Shown here one piece after another: positions 1-6,576 of a stretch of 20,446 nucleotides of DNA. Numbering within the stretch: the stretch's first letter is position 1; each line of letters opens with the position of its first letter. The DNA lies in NCBI RefSeq assembly GCF_035695185.1, contig NZ_DASSES010000162.1, forward strand, positions 1 to 20,446, written 5' to 3'. Below the pieces are notes generated by a model. The model saw nothing but the letters and a program-made list of their open reading frames with translations, did no database searches and had not been told where the DNA came from. Both the position numbers and the translations under genes were made by a program. This stretch comes from Frateuria_A sp035695185. GTDB lineage: Bacteria; Pseudomonadota; Gammaproteobacteria; Xanthomonadales; Rhodanobacteraceae.

Positions 1-971
1 GTGAGCGTGGCGGCGCGCTTGGCCGAATCCAGCGCGTTGCCGAGGAAGCGACCCACGTCCTGGCGACCGCTGGCCAGGCGCATCTCGACCACTTCGAGCG
101 AGCCGATGATGCCCTGCAGCAGGTTGTTGAAGTCGTGCGCCATGCCGCCGGTGAGCTGGCCGAGCGCCTCGATCTTCTGCGACTGGAACAGCTGCGCGCG
201 GGTCTCCTCCAGGTGCCGCTCGGCCTCCACGCGCGCGGTGATGTCGCGGGTGATCTTGGCGAAACCCAGCAGCTGCCCGTCGCTGTCGCGGATCGCGTCG
301 ATCGCGATCTCGGCCATGAAGCGCGAGCCGTCCTTGCGCACCTGCCAGTCCACCACGTCGTACCGGCCGCTCTCGCTGGCGATGGTCATCGCGGTCTGTG
401 CCACCAGCGGGTTGACGAAGAACTGCGACAGCGGTCGTCCGATGATCTCGGCGGCGGGGTAGCCCTTGATGCGCTCGGCGCCGGTGTTCCAGTCGGTGAC
501 CACGCCTTCGGCGTCGAGCATGCAGATGGCGCAGTCGGTGACGCCGTCGACGAACAGGCGGAAGCGCCGCTCCACCTCGCGCAGGCGCTGTTCGGTCAGG
601 CGCCGCTCGGTGATGTCGCGGGTGACCATGGCGAAGCCGAGCAGGTGACCCTGTTCGTCGCGCACCGCGTCGCACACCACGTGTGCCCAGAAGCGGCTGC
701 CGTCGCGGCGCAGCCGTTGGGCCTCCTCCTGGAAGCGGCCATGGGCGGCGGCCATGTGCAGGATCAGCTCCGGGCGGCCGCCGGCACGCTCTTCCTCGGT
801 ATGCAGCAGGGCGAAGGCGCGACCGACGATGTCGGGGGCGCGATAGCCATGGACCTGCTCGGCGCCGGCGTTCCAGCTGCGGATACGGCCCTGTGGATCG
901 ACCATGAAGATGGCGTAGTCCAGGATGGACTGCACCAGCAACTGGTAGGAATTGGACCCGCTCGTATCCAT
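1..971 (-). CDS. PAS-PAS sensor histidine kinase, partial (C-terminus beyond the left edge)
   Basis: The first 323 codons of a sensor kinase are visible. Two PAS domains lie at about residues 10-125 and 135-250; each contains a WN.GAE motif and ends in a 'TRDIT' PAC-type segment. A dimerisation/phosphoacceptor segment follows with GQLTGGMAHDFNNLL, in which His279 is the expected phosphorylation site. No membrane segment or signal peptide is seen, so the kinase is probably cytoplasmic and senses a soluble or redox/ligand cue through PAS. The ATG at 971 is chosen because AAGGA (979-983) sits 7 bases upstream and the PAS domain begins directly after it. The HDFNNLL form of the H-box is common in kinases carrying HATPase_c and often a C-terminal receiver; those parts lie outside the window, so whether it is a hybrid kinase is unknown. 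It lies 141 bp downstream of the response regulator on the same strand and may act with it. Confidence 0.9.
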   Translation of the reverse strand, partial: MDTSGSNSYQLLVQSILDYAIFMVDPQGRIRSWNAGAEQVHGYRAPDIVGRAFALLHTEEERAGGRPELILHMAAAHGRFQEEAQRLRRDGSRFWAHVVCDAVRDEQGHLLGFAMVTRDITERRLTEQRLREVERRFRLFVDGVTDCAICMLDAEGVVTDWNTGAERIKGYPAAEIIGRPLSQFFVNPLVAQTAMTIASESGRYDVVDWQVRKDGSRFMAEIAIDAIRDSDGQLLGFAKITRDITARVEAERHLEETRAQLFQSQKIEALGQLTGGMAHDFNNLLQGIIGSLEVVEMRLASGRQDVGRFLGNALDSAKRAATL

Positions 972-1054
972 GCCACCGTCCTTGCACAGCAAGCACCGCG
1001 CCACGGCCGTCCATGACGGTGTCATCGGCATGCATTTCCCGGACAAAAGGATGA

Positions 1055-1071
1055 CGGTCGCAGCACGACCG
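1055..1071 (-). terminator. Hairpin between the response regulator and the kinase, possible weak terminator
   Basis: CGGTCG (1055-1060) and CGACCG (1066-1071) form a perfect 6-bp stem with a 5-base loop. On the minus strand the hairpin is followed by TCATCCTTTTG, a poor T tract. It may attenuate transcription between the regulator and the kinase, but the call rests only on the hairpin. Confidence 0.25.
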
Positions 1072-1112
1072 CTTCCCGACTGACCAGCCTCAACCGAACC
1101 TACCTCATGCGG

Positions 1113-1538
1113 CTAGCGAGATAAACCGGGATACGGCGGCCGGCCCCCGTCGGCGACGGCACAGGCGCGGGCGTTCTTGGCGCGCGCGTCGGCAATCGCC
1201 GCCAGCAGGGCCTTGCGGTCGTACGGCTTGGGCAGGAACGTCGCGGTCGGACCCAGCCGCTCGCTGGAGGCTTCCGGATCGCCCGAGATCACCACCACCG
1301 CCGCGTTCGAGCCGCGCCGGCGCAGTTCCTCGGTCATGCTGATGCCGTCCTGGCCGCCACCGATGTTGACGTCGGTGACGATCACCCCGATGCCCGGCTG
1401 TTCGTCCATCAGCCGGATGCCGCTACTGGCGTCGCGCGCGGAGAGCACCTGGTAGCCGGCCGCGTCGAGCAGCAGCGCCATGACTTCGCGCGTGTCCGAG
1501 TCGTCTTCCACCAGCAACACAAGGTTGTCCTTCGACAT
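1113..1538 (-). CDS. Single-domain response regulator (CheY-like receiver)
   Basis: This 141-residue protein is one receiver domain with no output domain. The acidic pocket is Asp12-Asp13 (VEDD), the phosphoacceptor is Asp56 (IVTDVN), the switch residue is Ser85 (VVVISGD) and the conserved lysine is Lys104 (LPKPYD). The ATG at 1538 is preferred over an in-frame start at 1589 because GGAGGGG lies just upstream and the beta-1 strand begins immediately (NLVLLVEDD). Without an output domain it probably works by protein contact or as a phosphorelay intermediate. The neighbouring PAS kinase is the obvious partner, but this pairing is inferred from position only. A short tail after residue 125, rich in small residues and proline, is not part of the fold. 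Confidence 0.9.
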   Translation of the reverse strand: MSKDNLVLLVEDDSDTREVMALLLDAAGYQVLSARDASSGIRLMDEQPGIGVIVTDVNIGGGQDGISMTEELRRRGSNAAVVVISGDPEASSERLGPTATFLPKPYDRKALLAAIADARAKNARACAVADGGRPPYPGLSR

Positions 1539-1657
1539 GACCCCTCCCACACGCTCGCACGGCCAGAACCGTGAATCCTGACCACACACAAGTGACGGAA
1601 GCGTGCAGGCTAAAGCATTGCTGCGTCAAGCATTAAGCATGCGATCTTCGGTCCGTG

Positions 1658-1673
1658 GTTCACAAATGTTCAC
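1658..1673 (+). promoter_or_regulatory. Phased direct repeat GTTCAC-N4-GTTCAC, candidate regulator site
   Basis: Two identical GTTCAC hexamers start 10 bp apart, about one helical turn. This is the arrangement expected for a dimeric regulator binding in tandem on one face of the DNA. No specific factor can be named from sequence. Confidence 0.25.
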
Positions 1674-1680
1674 TGCTCGT

Positions 1681-1698
1681 GCAACGCAGCCACGTTGC
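1681..1698. repeat. Inverted repeat GCAACG-N6-CGTTGC
   Basis: A perfect 6-bp inverted repeat with a 6-base centre lies mid-way in the divergent region. A further CGCAAC nearby can also pair with the right arm. It could be an operator or a short hairpin. There is no T tract, so a terminator is unlikely. Confidence 0.25.
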
Positions 1699-1863
1699 GC
1701 AGGCTGCTATCGCAACCCTTAGGAAATCGTTGCCCCGCCGTCAACGGTCCCATCGATATCGCGACGCAGCTCAAGTTGTTGATCAGAAACGCAAAATATT
1801 GCGCCGTGCGGCCACCCGATCTTCACCCGGTTGACGCCGGCCCTTCACCGTCGGCTGCCTAGG

Positions 1864-1887
1864 CTCGTCCTTTCGGCGACGAGGGAG
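1864..1887 (+). promoter_or_regulatory. Leader hairpin overlapping the ribosome binding site of the dehydrogenase small subunit
   Basis: CTCGTC (1864-1869) pairs with GACGAG (1878-1883). The right arm overlaps the ribosome binding site GAGGGAG (1881-1887) that serves the GTG start at 1893. The hairpin could limit ribosome access, but the stem is only 6 bp, so regulation is speculative. Confidence 0.2.
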
Positions 1888-1892
1888 ATGCG

Positions 1893-2612
1893 GTGGTGGA
1901 CCACGATGCGGCACGACGGGATTTCCTGAGGCTCGTCGGCGTGGCGCTACCCGCCGGCATGGTGCTGTGCGCCTGCGGAGGCAATGGCACCAGTGCGCAC
2001 GGCGGCACCTCGAACGCCTATTTTGCGCCGGAGGAAATGGATTTCATCAAGGCCGCCACCGCGCGGTTGATTCCCACCGATGCGCTCGGCCCCGGTGCCG
2101 ACAAGGCCGGCGTGCCCACCTTCCTCGATCTGCAGCTGGCGGGTCCGTACGGGCGCGCCGAGCGCTGGTATATGCAGGGGCCGTGGCCGCGCGGCATCAG
2201 TGGCCAGGGCTACCAGCTGCGCTACACGCCCGCGCAGCTCTATCGCCAGGCCATCGCCGGCATCGACCGGCACTGTCGCGCGCAGTACCAGCACCCCTTC
2301 GCCATGCTCACCGCCGACCGGCAGGACGACGTGCTGCACGCGCTGCAGGACGGCAAGGTCGACCTGGGCGACGTGCCCTCCCAGACCTTCTTCAACCTGC
2401 TGTGGCAGAACACCCAGGAAGGCTTCCTGGCCGATCCGGCCTATGGCGGCAACCGCGACTTCGCGGGCTGGAAGCTGATCGGCTTCCCCGGACCCCGCTA
2501 CAACTACGTGCGCGAGATCGGCGAATACGGCAAACCCTACCAGCAGCCCTACGTGAGCCTGATCGGCCGCGCCCCGGACGCGGCGTTGGCGCATGCTCCG
2601 GAGGCGTCCTGA
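1893..2612 (+). CDS. Gluconate 2-dehydrogenase subunit 3 family protein (Tat-exported small subunit of a GMC dehydrogenase)
   Basis: This 239-residue protein is the small subunit of a three-part membrane-bound FAD dehydrogenase. It opens with a twin-arginine signal (Arg8-Arg9-Asp-Phe-Leu-Arg-Leu) and a hydrophobic stretch to about residue 26, ending in LCAC, a lipobox-like site. The body matches the subunit 3 family: FAPEEMDFIKAATARLIPTD near the start, then FFNLLWQNTQEGFLADPAYGGN and the C-terminal GWKLIGFPGPR. GTG at 1893 is chosen because GAGGGAG lies 5 bases upstream and it puts the arginine pair near the N-terminus; GTG 1896 is an equal alternative. The FAD subunit next door has no signal of its own, so this protein probably carries it through the Tat translocon as a folded pair. 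The stop overlaps the next start by one base (TGATG). Confidence 0.88.
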   Translation: MVDHDAARRDFLRLVGVALPAGMVLCACGGNGTSAHGGTSNAYFAPEEMDFIKAATARLIPTDALGPGADKAGVPTFLDLQLAGPYGRAERWYMQGPWPRGISGQGYQLRYTPAQLYRQAIAGIDRHCRAQYQHPFAMLTADRQDDVLHALQDGKVDLGDVPSQTFFNLLWQNTQEGFLADPAYGGNRDFAGWKLIGFPGPRYNYVREIGEYGKPYQQPYVSLIGRAPDAALAHAPEAS

Positions 2613-4372
2613 TGGCGCGGCGGATGCCGCCGGTGGACGTGGTGCTGGTCGGCTTCGGCTGGACCGCCTCGATCATCGCGCAGGAACTGACCGACGCCGG
2701 CGTGCAGGTGCTGGCGCTCGAGCGCGGCGCGTGGCGCGACACCGTGCCGGACTTCGCCACCGACCATATCCAGGACGAGCTGCGCTACGCGGTGCGCAAG
2801 CAGATCTTCGAAGCGCCCGAGCGCGAAACGATGACCTTCCGCAACAACGCCGGCCAGACCGCGTTGCCGATGCGCCACCTCGGCTCGTTCCTGCCGGCCG
2901 CCGGCGTCGGTGGCGCGGGTGTGCACTGGAACGGGCAGTGCTGGCGCTTCCTGCCGCAGGACTTCCAGATCCGCACGCACACCGAGCAGCGCTACGGCAA
3001 GGGCTTCGTGCCGGCGGACATGAACCTGCAGGACTGGGGGGTCACCTATGACGACCTGGAGCCGCATTACGACCGCTTCGAATATCTCTGCGGCGTCTCC
3101 GGCCAGGCCGGCAACGTCAATGGCCAGCTGGTCGCCGGCGGCAATCCCTTCGAGGGCGCGCGCAAGCGCGGCTATCCGCTGCCGCCACTGGAACGCAGCG
3201 CCTCCACCGTGCTGTTCGACAAGGCCGCGCGCGACGTGGGCTTCAGGCCGTTCCCGTGCCCGGCCGCCAATGCCTCGCGCCCCTACCGCAACCCGTTGGG
3301 CGTGCAGATGGGCCAGTGCACCTACTGCGGCTATTGCGAATGGTTCGGCTGCGGCAACTACTCCAAGGCCAGCCCGCAGACGACCATCCTCCCGGTGCTG
3401 CTGCAGAAGGACAACTTCCGCTTCAAGACCCACTGCGCGGTCACCCGAGTCAACACCGACCCGACCGGCAAGCGCGCCACCGGCGTTACCTACGTGGATG
3501 TCGACGGGAACGAGATCGAGCAGCCGGCACAGATGGTGGTGCTGTGCGCCTTCGCCCACCACAACGTGCACCTGTTGCTGGTATCGAAGATCGGCCAGCC
3601 CTACGACCCGGTCTCCAACACCGGCGTGGTCGGGCGCAACTACGCCTACCAGATCACCTCCTCGGTGGACGTGTTCCAGAAGGAACGGCTCAACCCGTTC
3701 ATGGGCGCCGGCGCGCTGGGCCAGGCGATCGACGAGTTCAACGGCGACAACTTCGACCATGGCCCGCACGGCTTCGTCGGCGGCGGCTACATCGCGTTGT
3801 GGCAGACCGGCGGGCGGCCGATCCTGCAGCACTACCTGCCCAAGGACGCGCCCACCTGGGGCGCGGGCTGGAAGAAGGCGATGCGCGAGAACTACCTCAC
3901 CGCCTGCTCGATCGCCACCCACGGCAGCGTGATGAGCTACCGCTCCAGCTACCTGGACCTGGACCCGACCTGGCGCGACGTCTACGGCAACCCGCTGCTG
4001 CGCCTGACCTTCGACTTCCAGCCCAACGAGCTGAAGATGTCGGGCTTCCTCACCGACAAGGCCGCGCAGATCGGCCGTGCGATCCCCGGCGCGACCATCC
4101 ATGAGAAGAAGCGCCAGGGGCCCTATTCGATCGTGCCCTACCAGACCACCCACAACACCGGCGGCGCGGTGATGGGCGACGACCCGAAGACCTCGGTGGT
4201 CAACCGCTACCTGCAGAGCTGGGACGTGCCCAACCTGTGGGTGATGGGAGCCAGCGTGTTCCCGCAGAACGCCGGCTACAACCCGACCGGCACGGTCGGC
4301 GCGCTGACCTTCTGGTCGGCCGCGGCGATGAAGCGCTACCTGAAGAACCCCGGCCCGCTGGTGACGGCATGA
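2612..4372 (+). CDS. GMC-family FAD-dependent dehydrogenase, large subunit (gluconate/sugar/alcohol dehydrogenase type)
   Basis: This 586-residue flavoprotein is expected to oxidise a sugar, sugar acid or alcohol on the periplasmic side. The FAD-binding beta-alpha-beta unit is at residues 9-38 (VGFGWTAS...LALERG; the third glycine of the usual GxGxxG is Ala19). A cysteine cluster CTYCGYCEWFGC (Cys236, 239, 242, 247) resembles the iron-sulfur site of the gluconate/FAD-glucose dehydrogenase branch. The C-terminal GMC signature contains TTHNTGGAVMGD with catalytic His514, then GYNPTGTVGALTFW with Asn557. There is no signal peptide, which fits export as a partner of the Tat-bearing subunit 3. GGAGG (2600-2604) supports the ATG at 2612. 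The substrate cannot be read from sequence; gluconate, 2-ketogluconate, sorbitol or another polyol are all possible. Confidence 0.9.
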   Translation: MARRMPPVDVVLVGFGWTASIIAQELTDAGVQVLALERGAWRDTVPDFATDHIQDELRYAVRKQIFEAPERETMTFRNNAGQTALPMRHLGSFLPAAGVGGAGVHWNGQCWRFLPQDFQIRTHTEQRYGKGFVPADMNLQDWGVTYDDLEPHYDRFEYLCGVSGQAGNVNGQLVAGGNPFEGARKRGYPLPPLERSASTVLFDKAARDVGFRPFPCPAANASRPYRNPLGVQMGQCTYCGYCEWFGCGNYSKASPQTTILPVLLQKDNFRFKTHCAVTRVNTDPTGKRATGVTYVDVDGNEIEQPAQMVVLCAFAHHNVHLLLVSKIGQPYDPVSNTGVVGRNYAYQITSSVDVFQKERLNPFMGAGALGQAIDEFNGDNFDHGPHGFVGGGYIALWQTGGRPILQHYLPKDAPTWGAGWKKAMRENYLTACSIATHGSVMSYRSSYLDLDPTWRDVYGNPLLRLTFDFQPNELKMSGFLTDKAAQIGRAIPGATIHEKKRQGPYSIVPYQTTHNTGGAVMGDDPKTSVVNRYLQSWDVPNLWVMGASVFPQNAGYNPTGTVGALTFWSAAAMKRYLKNPGPLVTA

Positions 4373-5655
4373 ACGCGTGGGCGCGCGTGGTCGGCACCGG
4401 TTGCCTGCTCGGGCTGCTGGCGCTGTGCGCCGCCTGCAGCCACGAACGCAACCCGGCGGCCCCATCGGCGATCAAGCTCGGCGAGCGCATGAGCCCGGGG
4501 CCCTGGGGCGAGATCTCGCGCGGCCGCTACCTGGTCCGGGCGGGCGACTGCGAGGCCTGCCACACGGCGCCGGGCGGCCAGCCGTTTGCCGGCGACCGCG
4601 CCATTCCGACCCCGTTTGGCACGATCTACTCGAGCAACATCACGCCCGACCCGGAAACCGGCATCGGCCGCTGGACCGACGAGGACTTCTACCGCGCCAT
4701 GCACGAGGGCATCGACCGCGAGGGCGAGCACCTCTACCCGGCCTTTCCCTACCCCTGGTACACGCGCCTGAGTCGCGACGACGTGCTGGCGATCAAGGCC
4801 TACCTGGACACGCGCGCGCCCGTGCGCCAGGACCACCGCCGCAACGCGCTGCCCTGGCCGCTGGACCAGCGCGGCCTGATGGCGCTGTGGAACGGCATGT
4901 ACTTCGATGCCGGCAGCTTCCAGCCCGACCCGAAGCGCCCGGCGCAGTGGAACCGCGGCGCCTACCTGGTCCAGGGCCTCGGCCACTGCGGCGCCTGCCA
5001 CAGCGACAAGAACTTCGCCGGCGCCACCGACATGGACGACCCGTTCACCGGCGGCCATGCCGAGAATGCCTACGCGCCGAGCCTGGCCGGCAGCGTCCGT
5101 GACGGCCTGGGCAGCTGGACCGGGCAGGACATCGTCCAGTACCTGGGCACCGGCCGTAACGGTCGCACCGCAGCAGCCGGACCGATGGCCGAGGTGATCG
5201 AGCAGTCGACGCAGTACCTGAGCAAGCCGGACCTCGAGGCCATCGCCGTCTACCTCAAGAGCCTGCCGGCGCCGAAGGACACGTCGGTGGCCAGTGTCGA
5301 CAAGGACACCCTCGACCGCGGCGCCGCGCTCTACCTGGACAACTGCCAGGGCTGCCACCTGAAGCAAGGCCAGGGCGAGATCGGTGCGTTCCCGCCGCTG
5401 CGCCAGAGCTCGGCCGTGCAGGCGGCCAGCGCCGACACGCTGATCGGCGTGATCCTCGAGGGCGCCAGCATTCCCCGGACGACCGCCGAGCCGACCGGGC
5501 TGGCAATGCAGGGCTTTGCCGATCACCTGAGCGACGCACAGATCGCCGACCTCACCACCTACATTCGCAACGCCTGGGGCAACCGCGCCGAGGCGGTCGA
5601 CCCCGGTCACGTGCGGGACCTGCGCGAGACCCTGCGCGAATCGCCGGGCGGTTGA
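4369..5655 (+). CDS. Triheme cytochrome c subunit of the GMC dehydrogenase
   Basis: This 428-residue protein has three CXXCH heme c sites: Cys61-Cys64-His65 (CEACH), Cys207-Cys210-His211 (CGACH) and Cys326-Cys329-His330 (CQGCH). This is the triheme layout of cytochrome c subunits of membrane-bound gluconate, sorbitol and alcohol dehydrogenases. Each heme sits in its own cytochrome c domain of about 100-140 residues. The N-terminus is a hydrophobic signal ending LCAAC (Cys23), a loose lipobox, so it may be a lipoprotein or a Sec-secreted protein. It would take electrons from the FAD subunit and pass them to ubiquinone or to cytochromes of the oxidase operon just downstream. The ATG overlaps the dehydrogenase stop (ATGA), so the two are probably translated in coupled fashion. 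Confidence 0.92.
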   Translation: MNAWARVVGTGCLLGLLALCAACSHERNPAAPSAIKLGERMSPGPWGEISRGRYLVRAGDCEACHTAPGGQPFAGDRAIPTPFGTIYSSNITPDPETGIGRWTDEDFYRAMHEGIDREGEHLYPAFPYPWYTRLSRDDVLAIKAYLDTRAPVRQDHRRNALPWPLDQRGLMALWNGMYFDAGSFQPDPKRPAQWNRGAYLVQGLGHCGACHSDKNFAGATDMDDPFTGGHAENAYAPSLAGSVRDGLGSWTGQDIVQYLGTGRNGRTAAAGPMAEVIEQSTQYLSKPDLEAIAVYLKSLPAPKDTSVASVDKDTLDRGAALYLDNCQGCHLKQGQGEIGAFPPLRQSSAVQAASADTLIGVILEGASIPRTTAEPTGLAMQGFADHLSDAQIADLTTYIRNAWGNRAEAVDPGHVRDLRETLRESPGG

Positions 5656-5681
5656 CGCGTTGCTCGCTCGCCTTCGCTCTG

Positions 5682-5815
5682 CTCCCCCTCGCGGGAGAGG
5701 GCGGGATGAGGGGCCGGGGGAGGATTTTTGTGGAGGGTCGCGCAAGCGTGGCCCCTCCCCTCAATTCCCTCCGACAAGCGCAGCCCGGGGCTCACTCCGG
5801 AGAGGGGAGAGGAGG
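5682..5815. repeat. Degenerate REP/REPIN-like element upstream of actA
   Basis: This G/C-rich stretch shares GGGAGAGGG (5693-5701) and the 13-mer TGAGGGGCCGGGG (5707-5719) with the element at 9527-9681, in the same order and at nearly the same spacing. CTCCC/GGGAG (5682-5686, 5693-5697) can form a short stem. The right half contains GGAGGG and CCCCTCC blocks and an inverted-looking AGAGGGGAGAGG but does not match the family well, so the element seems decayed. It fills most of the 273-bp gap between the dehydrogenase cluster and the respiratory operon. A promoter for actA should lie in or after it, but no convincing -35/-10 pair is visible. Confidence 0.55.
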
Positions 5816-5928
5816 CGAAGGCGCGGCTTTGCGCCCCGTCATGGGAAAACGCGGCCGCATGCGCTTCACGCCGTCCCTGCCATGGTGGCCGGCGAACGCT
5901 CGCTTGAAAGGAACCCCACGAGAGGGCG

Positions 5929-6576
5929 ATGACCCAGATCTTCCATCCGCGCTTCGGCCTGTTCGTCAAGCTCACCCTGCTGGCCGTGCTGGTGCTGGCC
6001 AGCGCCGCGGTGCTGGCGTGGCGCGGATGGACCAACGAACCGCACCGCGTCGGCGAGGCGGTGGAGCAGCCGGTGCCCTTCAGTCACAAGCATCACGTCG
6101 GCGACGACGGCATCGACTGCCGCTACTGCCACGACACGGTGGAGACCTCCGCCTTCGCCGGCATGCCGCCGATCTCCACCTGCATGACCTGCCACTCCCA
6201 GCTGTACACCGACCAGGCCATGCTCCGCCCCGTGGTCGAAAGCTGGCGGCGTGGCGTGGCCCTGCACTGGCAGCGCGTGCACCAGCTGCCGGACTTCGTC
6301 TACTTCGACCATTCGATCCATGTCGCCAAGGGCGTCGGCTGTGAGAGCTGCCATGGCCGCGTCGACCGCATGCCGCTGACCATGCGTACCCGGTCGCTGT
6401 CGATGCAGTGGTGCCTGGACTGCCACCGCGCGCCGCAGAACTACCTGCGCCCGCGCGCGCAGGAATTCGCGATGGGATGGCAGGCCGACGACCAGGAAAA
6501 GCTCGGTCTGGCGCTGATCAAGCGCTACCGCATCGACACCCGGCGCCTGACGGACTGCTCGGTATGCCACCGCTGA
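5929..6576 (+). CDS. actA: ActA, pentaheme cytochrome c subunit of alternative complex III
   Basis: This 215-residue protein has one N-terminal membrane segment (about residues 10-31) and five CXXCH sites: CRYCH (64-68), CMTCH (85-89), CESCH (138-142), CLDCH (162-166) and CSVCH (210-214). Five hemes after a single anchor is the arrangement known for ActA of ACIII. Further histidines suited to distal heme ligation appear as FSHKHH and YFDHSIH. ActA forms the periplasmic electron wire that carries electrons from quinol oxidation towards ActE and the oxidase. AGAGGG (5921-5926) lies just upstream of the ATG, making this the first well-initiated gene of the operon. Its end overlaps actB by 13 bases. 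Confidence 0.93.
   Translation: MTQIFHPRFGLFVKLTLLAVLVLASAAVLAWRGWTNEPHRVGEAVEQPVPFSHKHHVGDDGIDCRYCHDTVETSAFAGMPPISTCMTCHSQLYTDQAMLRPVVESWRRGVALHWQRVHQLPDFVYFDHSIHVAKGVGCESCHGRVDRMPLTMRTRSLSMQWCLDCHRAPQNYLRPRAQEFAMGWQADDQEKLGLALIKRYRIDTRRLTDCSVCHR

Larger units (their letters stand above)
1539..1892. promoter_or_regulatory. Divergent intergenic region between the response regulator and the dehydrogenase operon
   Basis: This 354-bp stretch holds no convincing gene and is visibly less GC-rich than its flanks. It must carry the promoter of the response regulator (minus strand) and very likely that of the dehydrogenase genes (plus strand). Visible elements are a direct repeat of GTTCAC exactly 10 bp apart (1658-1663, 1668-1673), a second pair CTTCACC at 1821-1827 and 1843-1849, an inverted repeat GCAACG-N6-CGTTGC (1681-1698), and TTGACG at 1831-1836 as a possible -35 hexamer with no good -10 at normal spacing. 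Confidence 0.5.

Noticed and set aside
1..1016. Plus-strand open frames over the left edge (1-462 and 135-1016).
   Set aside because: The minus strand encodes two clear PAS domains and a kinase H-box over the same bases.
1831..1868. TTGACG at 1831-1836 with TAGGCT downstream as a sigma-70 promoter.
   Set aside because: The spacing between the hexamers is about 23 bp and the -10 match is poor, so it is mentioned only as a possible -35.
2549..4465. A 638-codon minus-strand frame opposite the FAD dehydrogenase gene.
   Set aside because: It is a shadow of the real gene, which has FAD, cysteine-cluster and GMC catalytic motifs; the antisense product has none.
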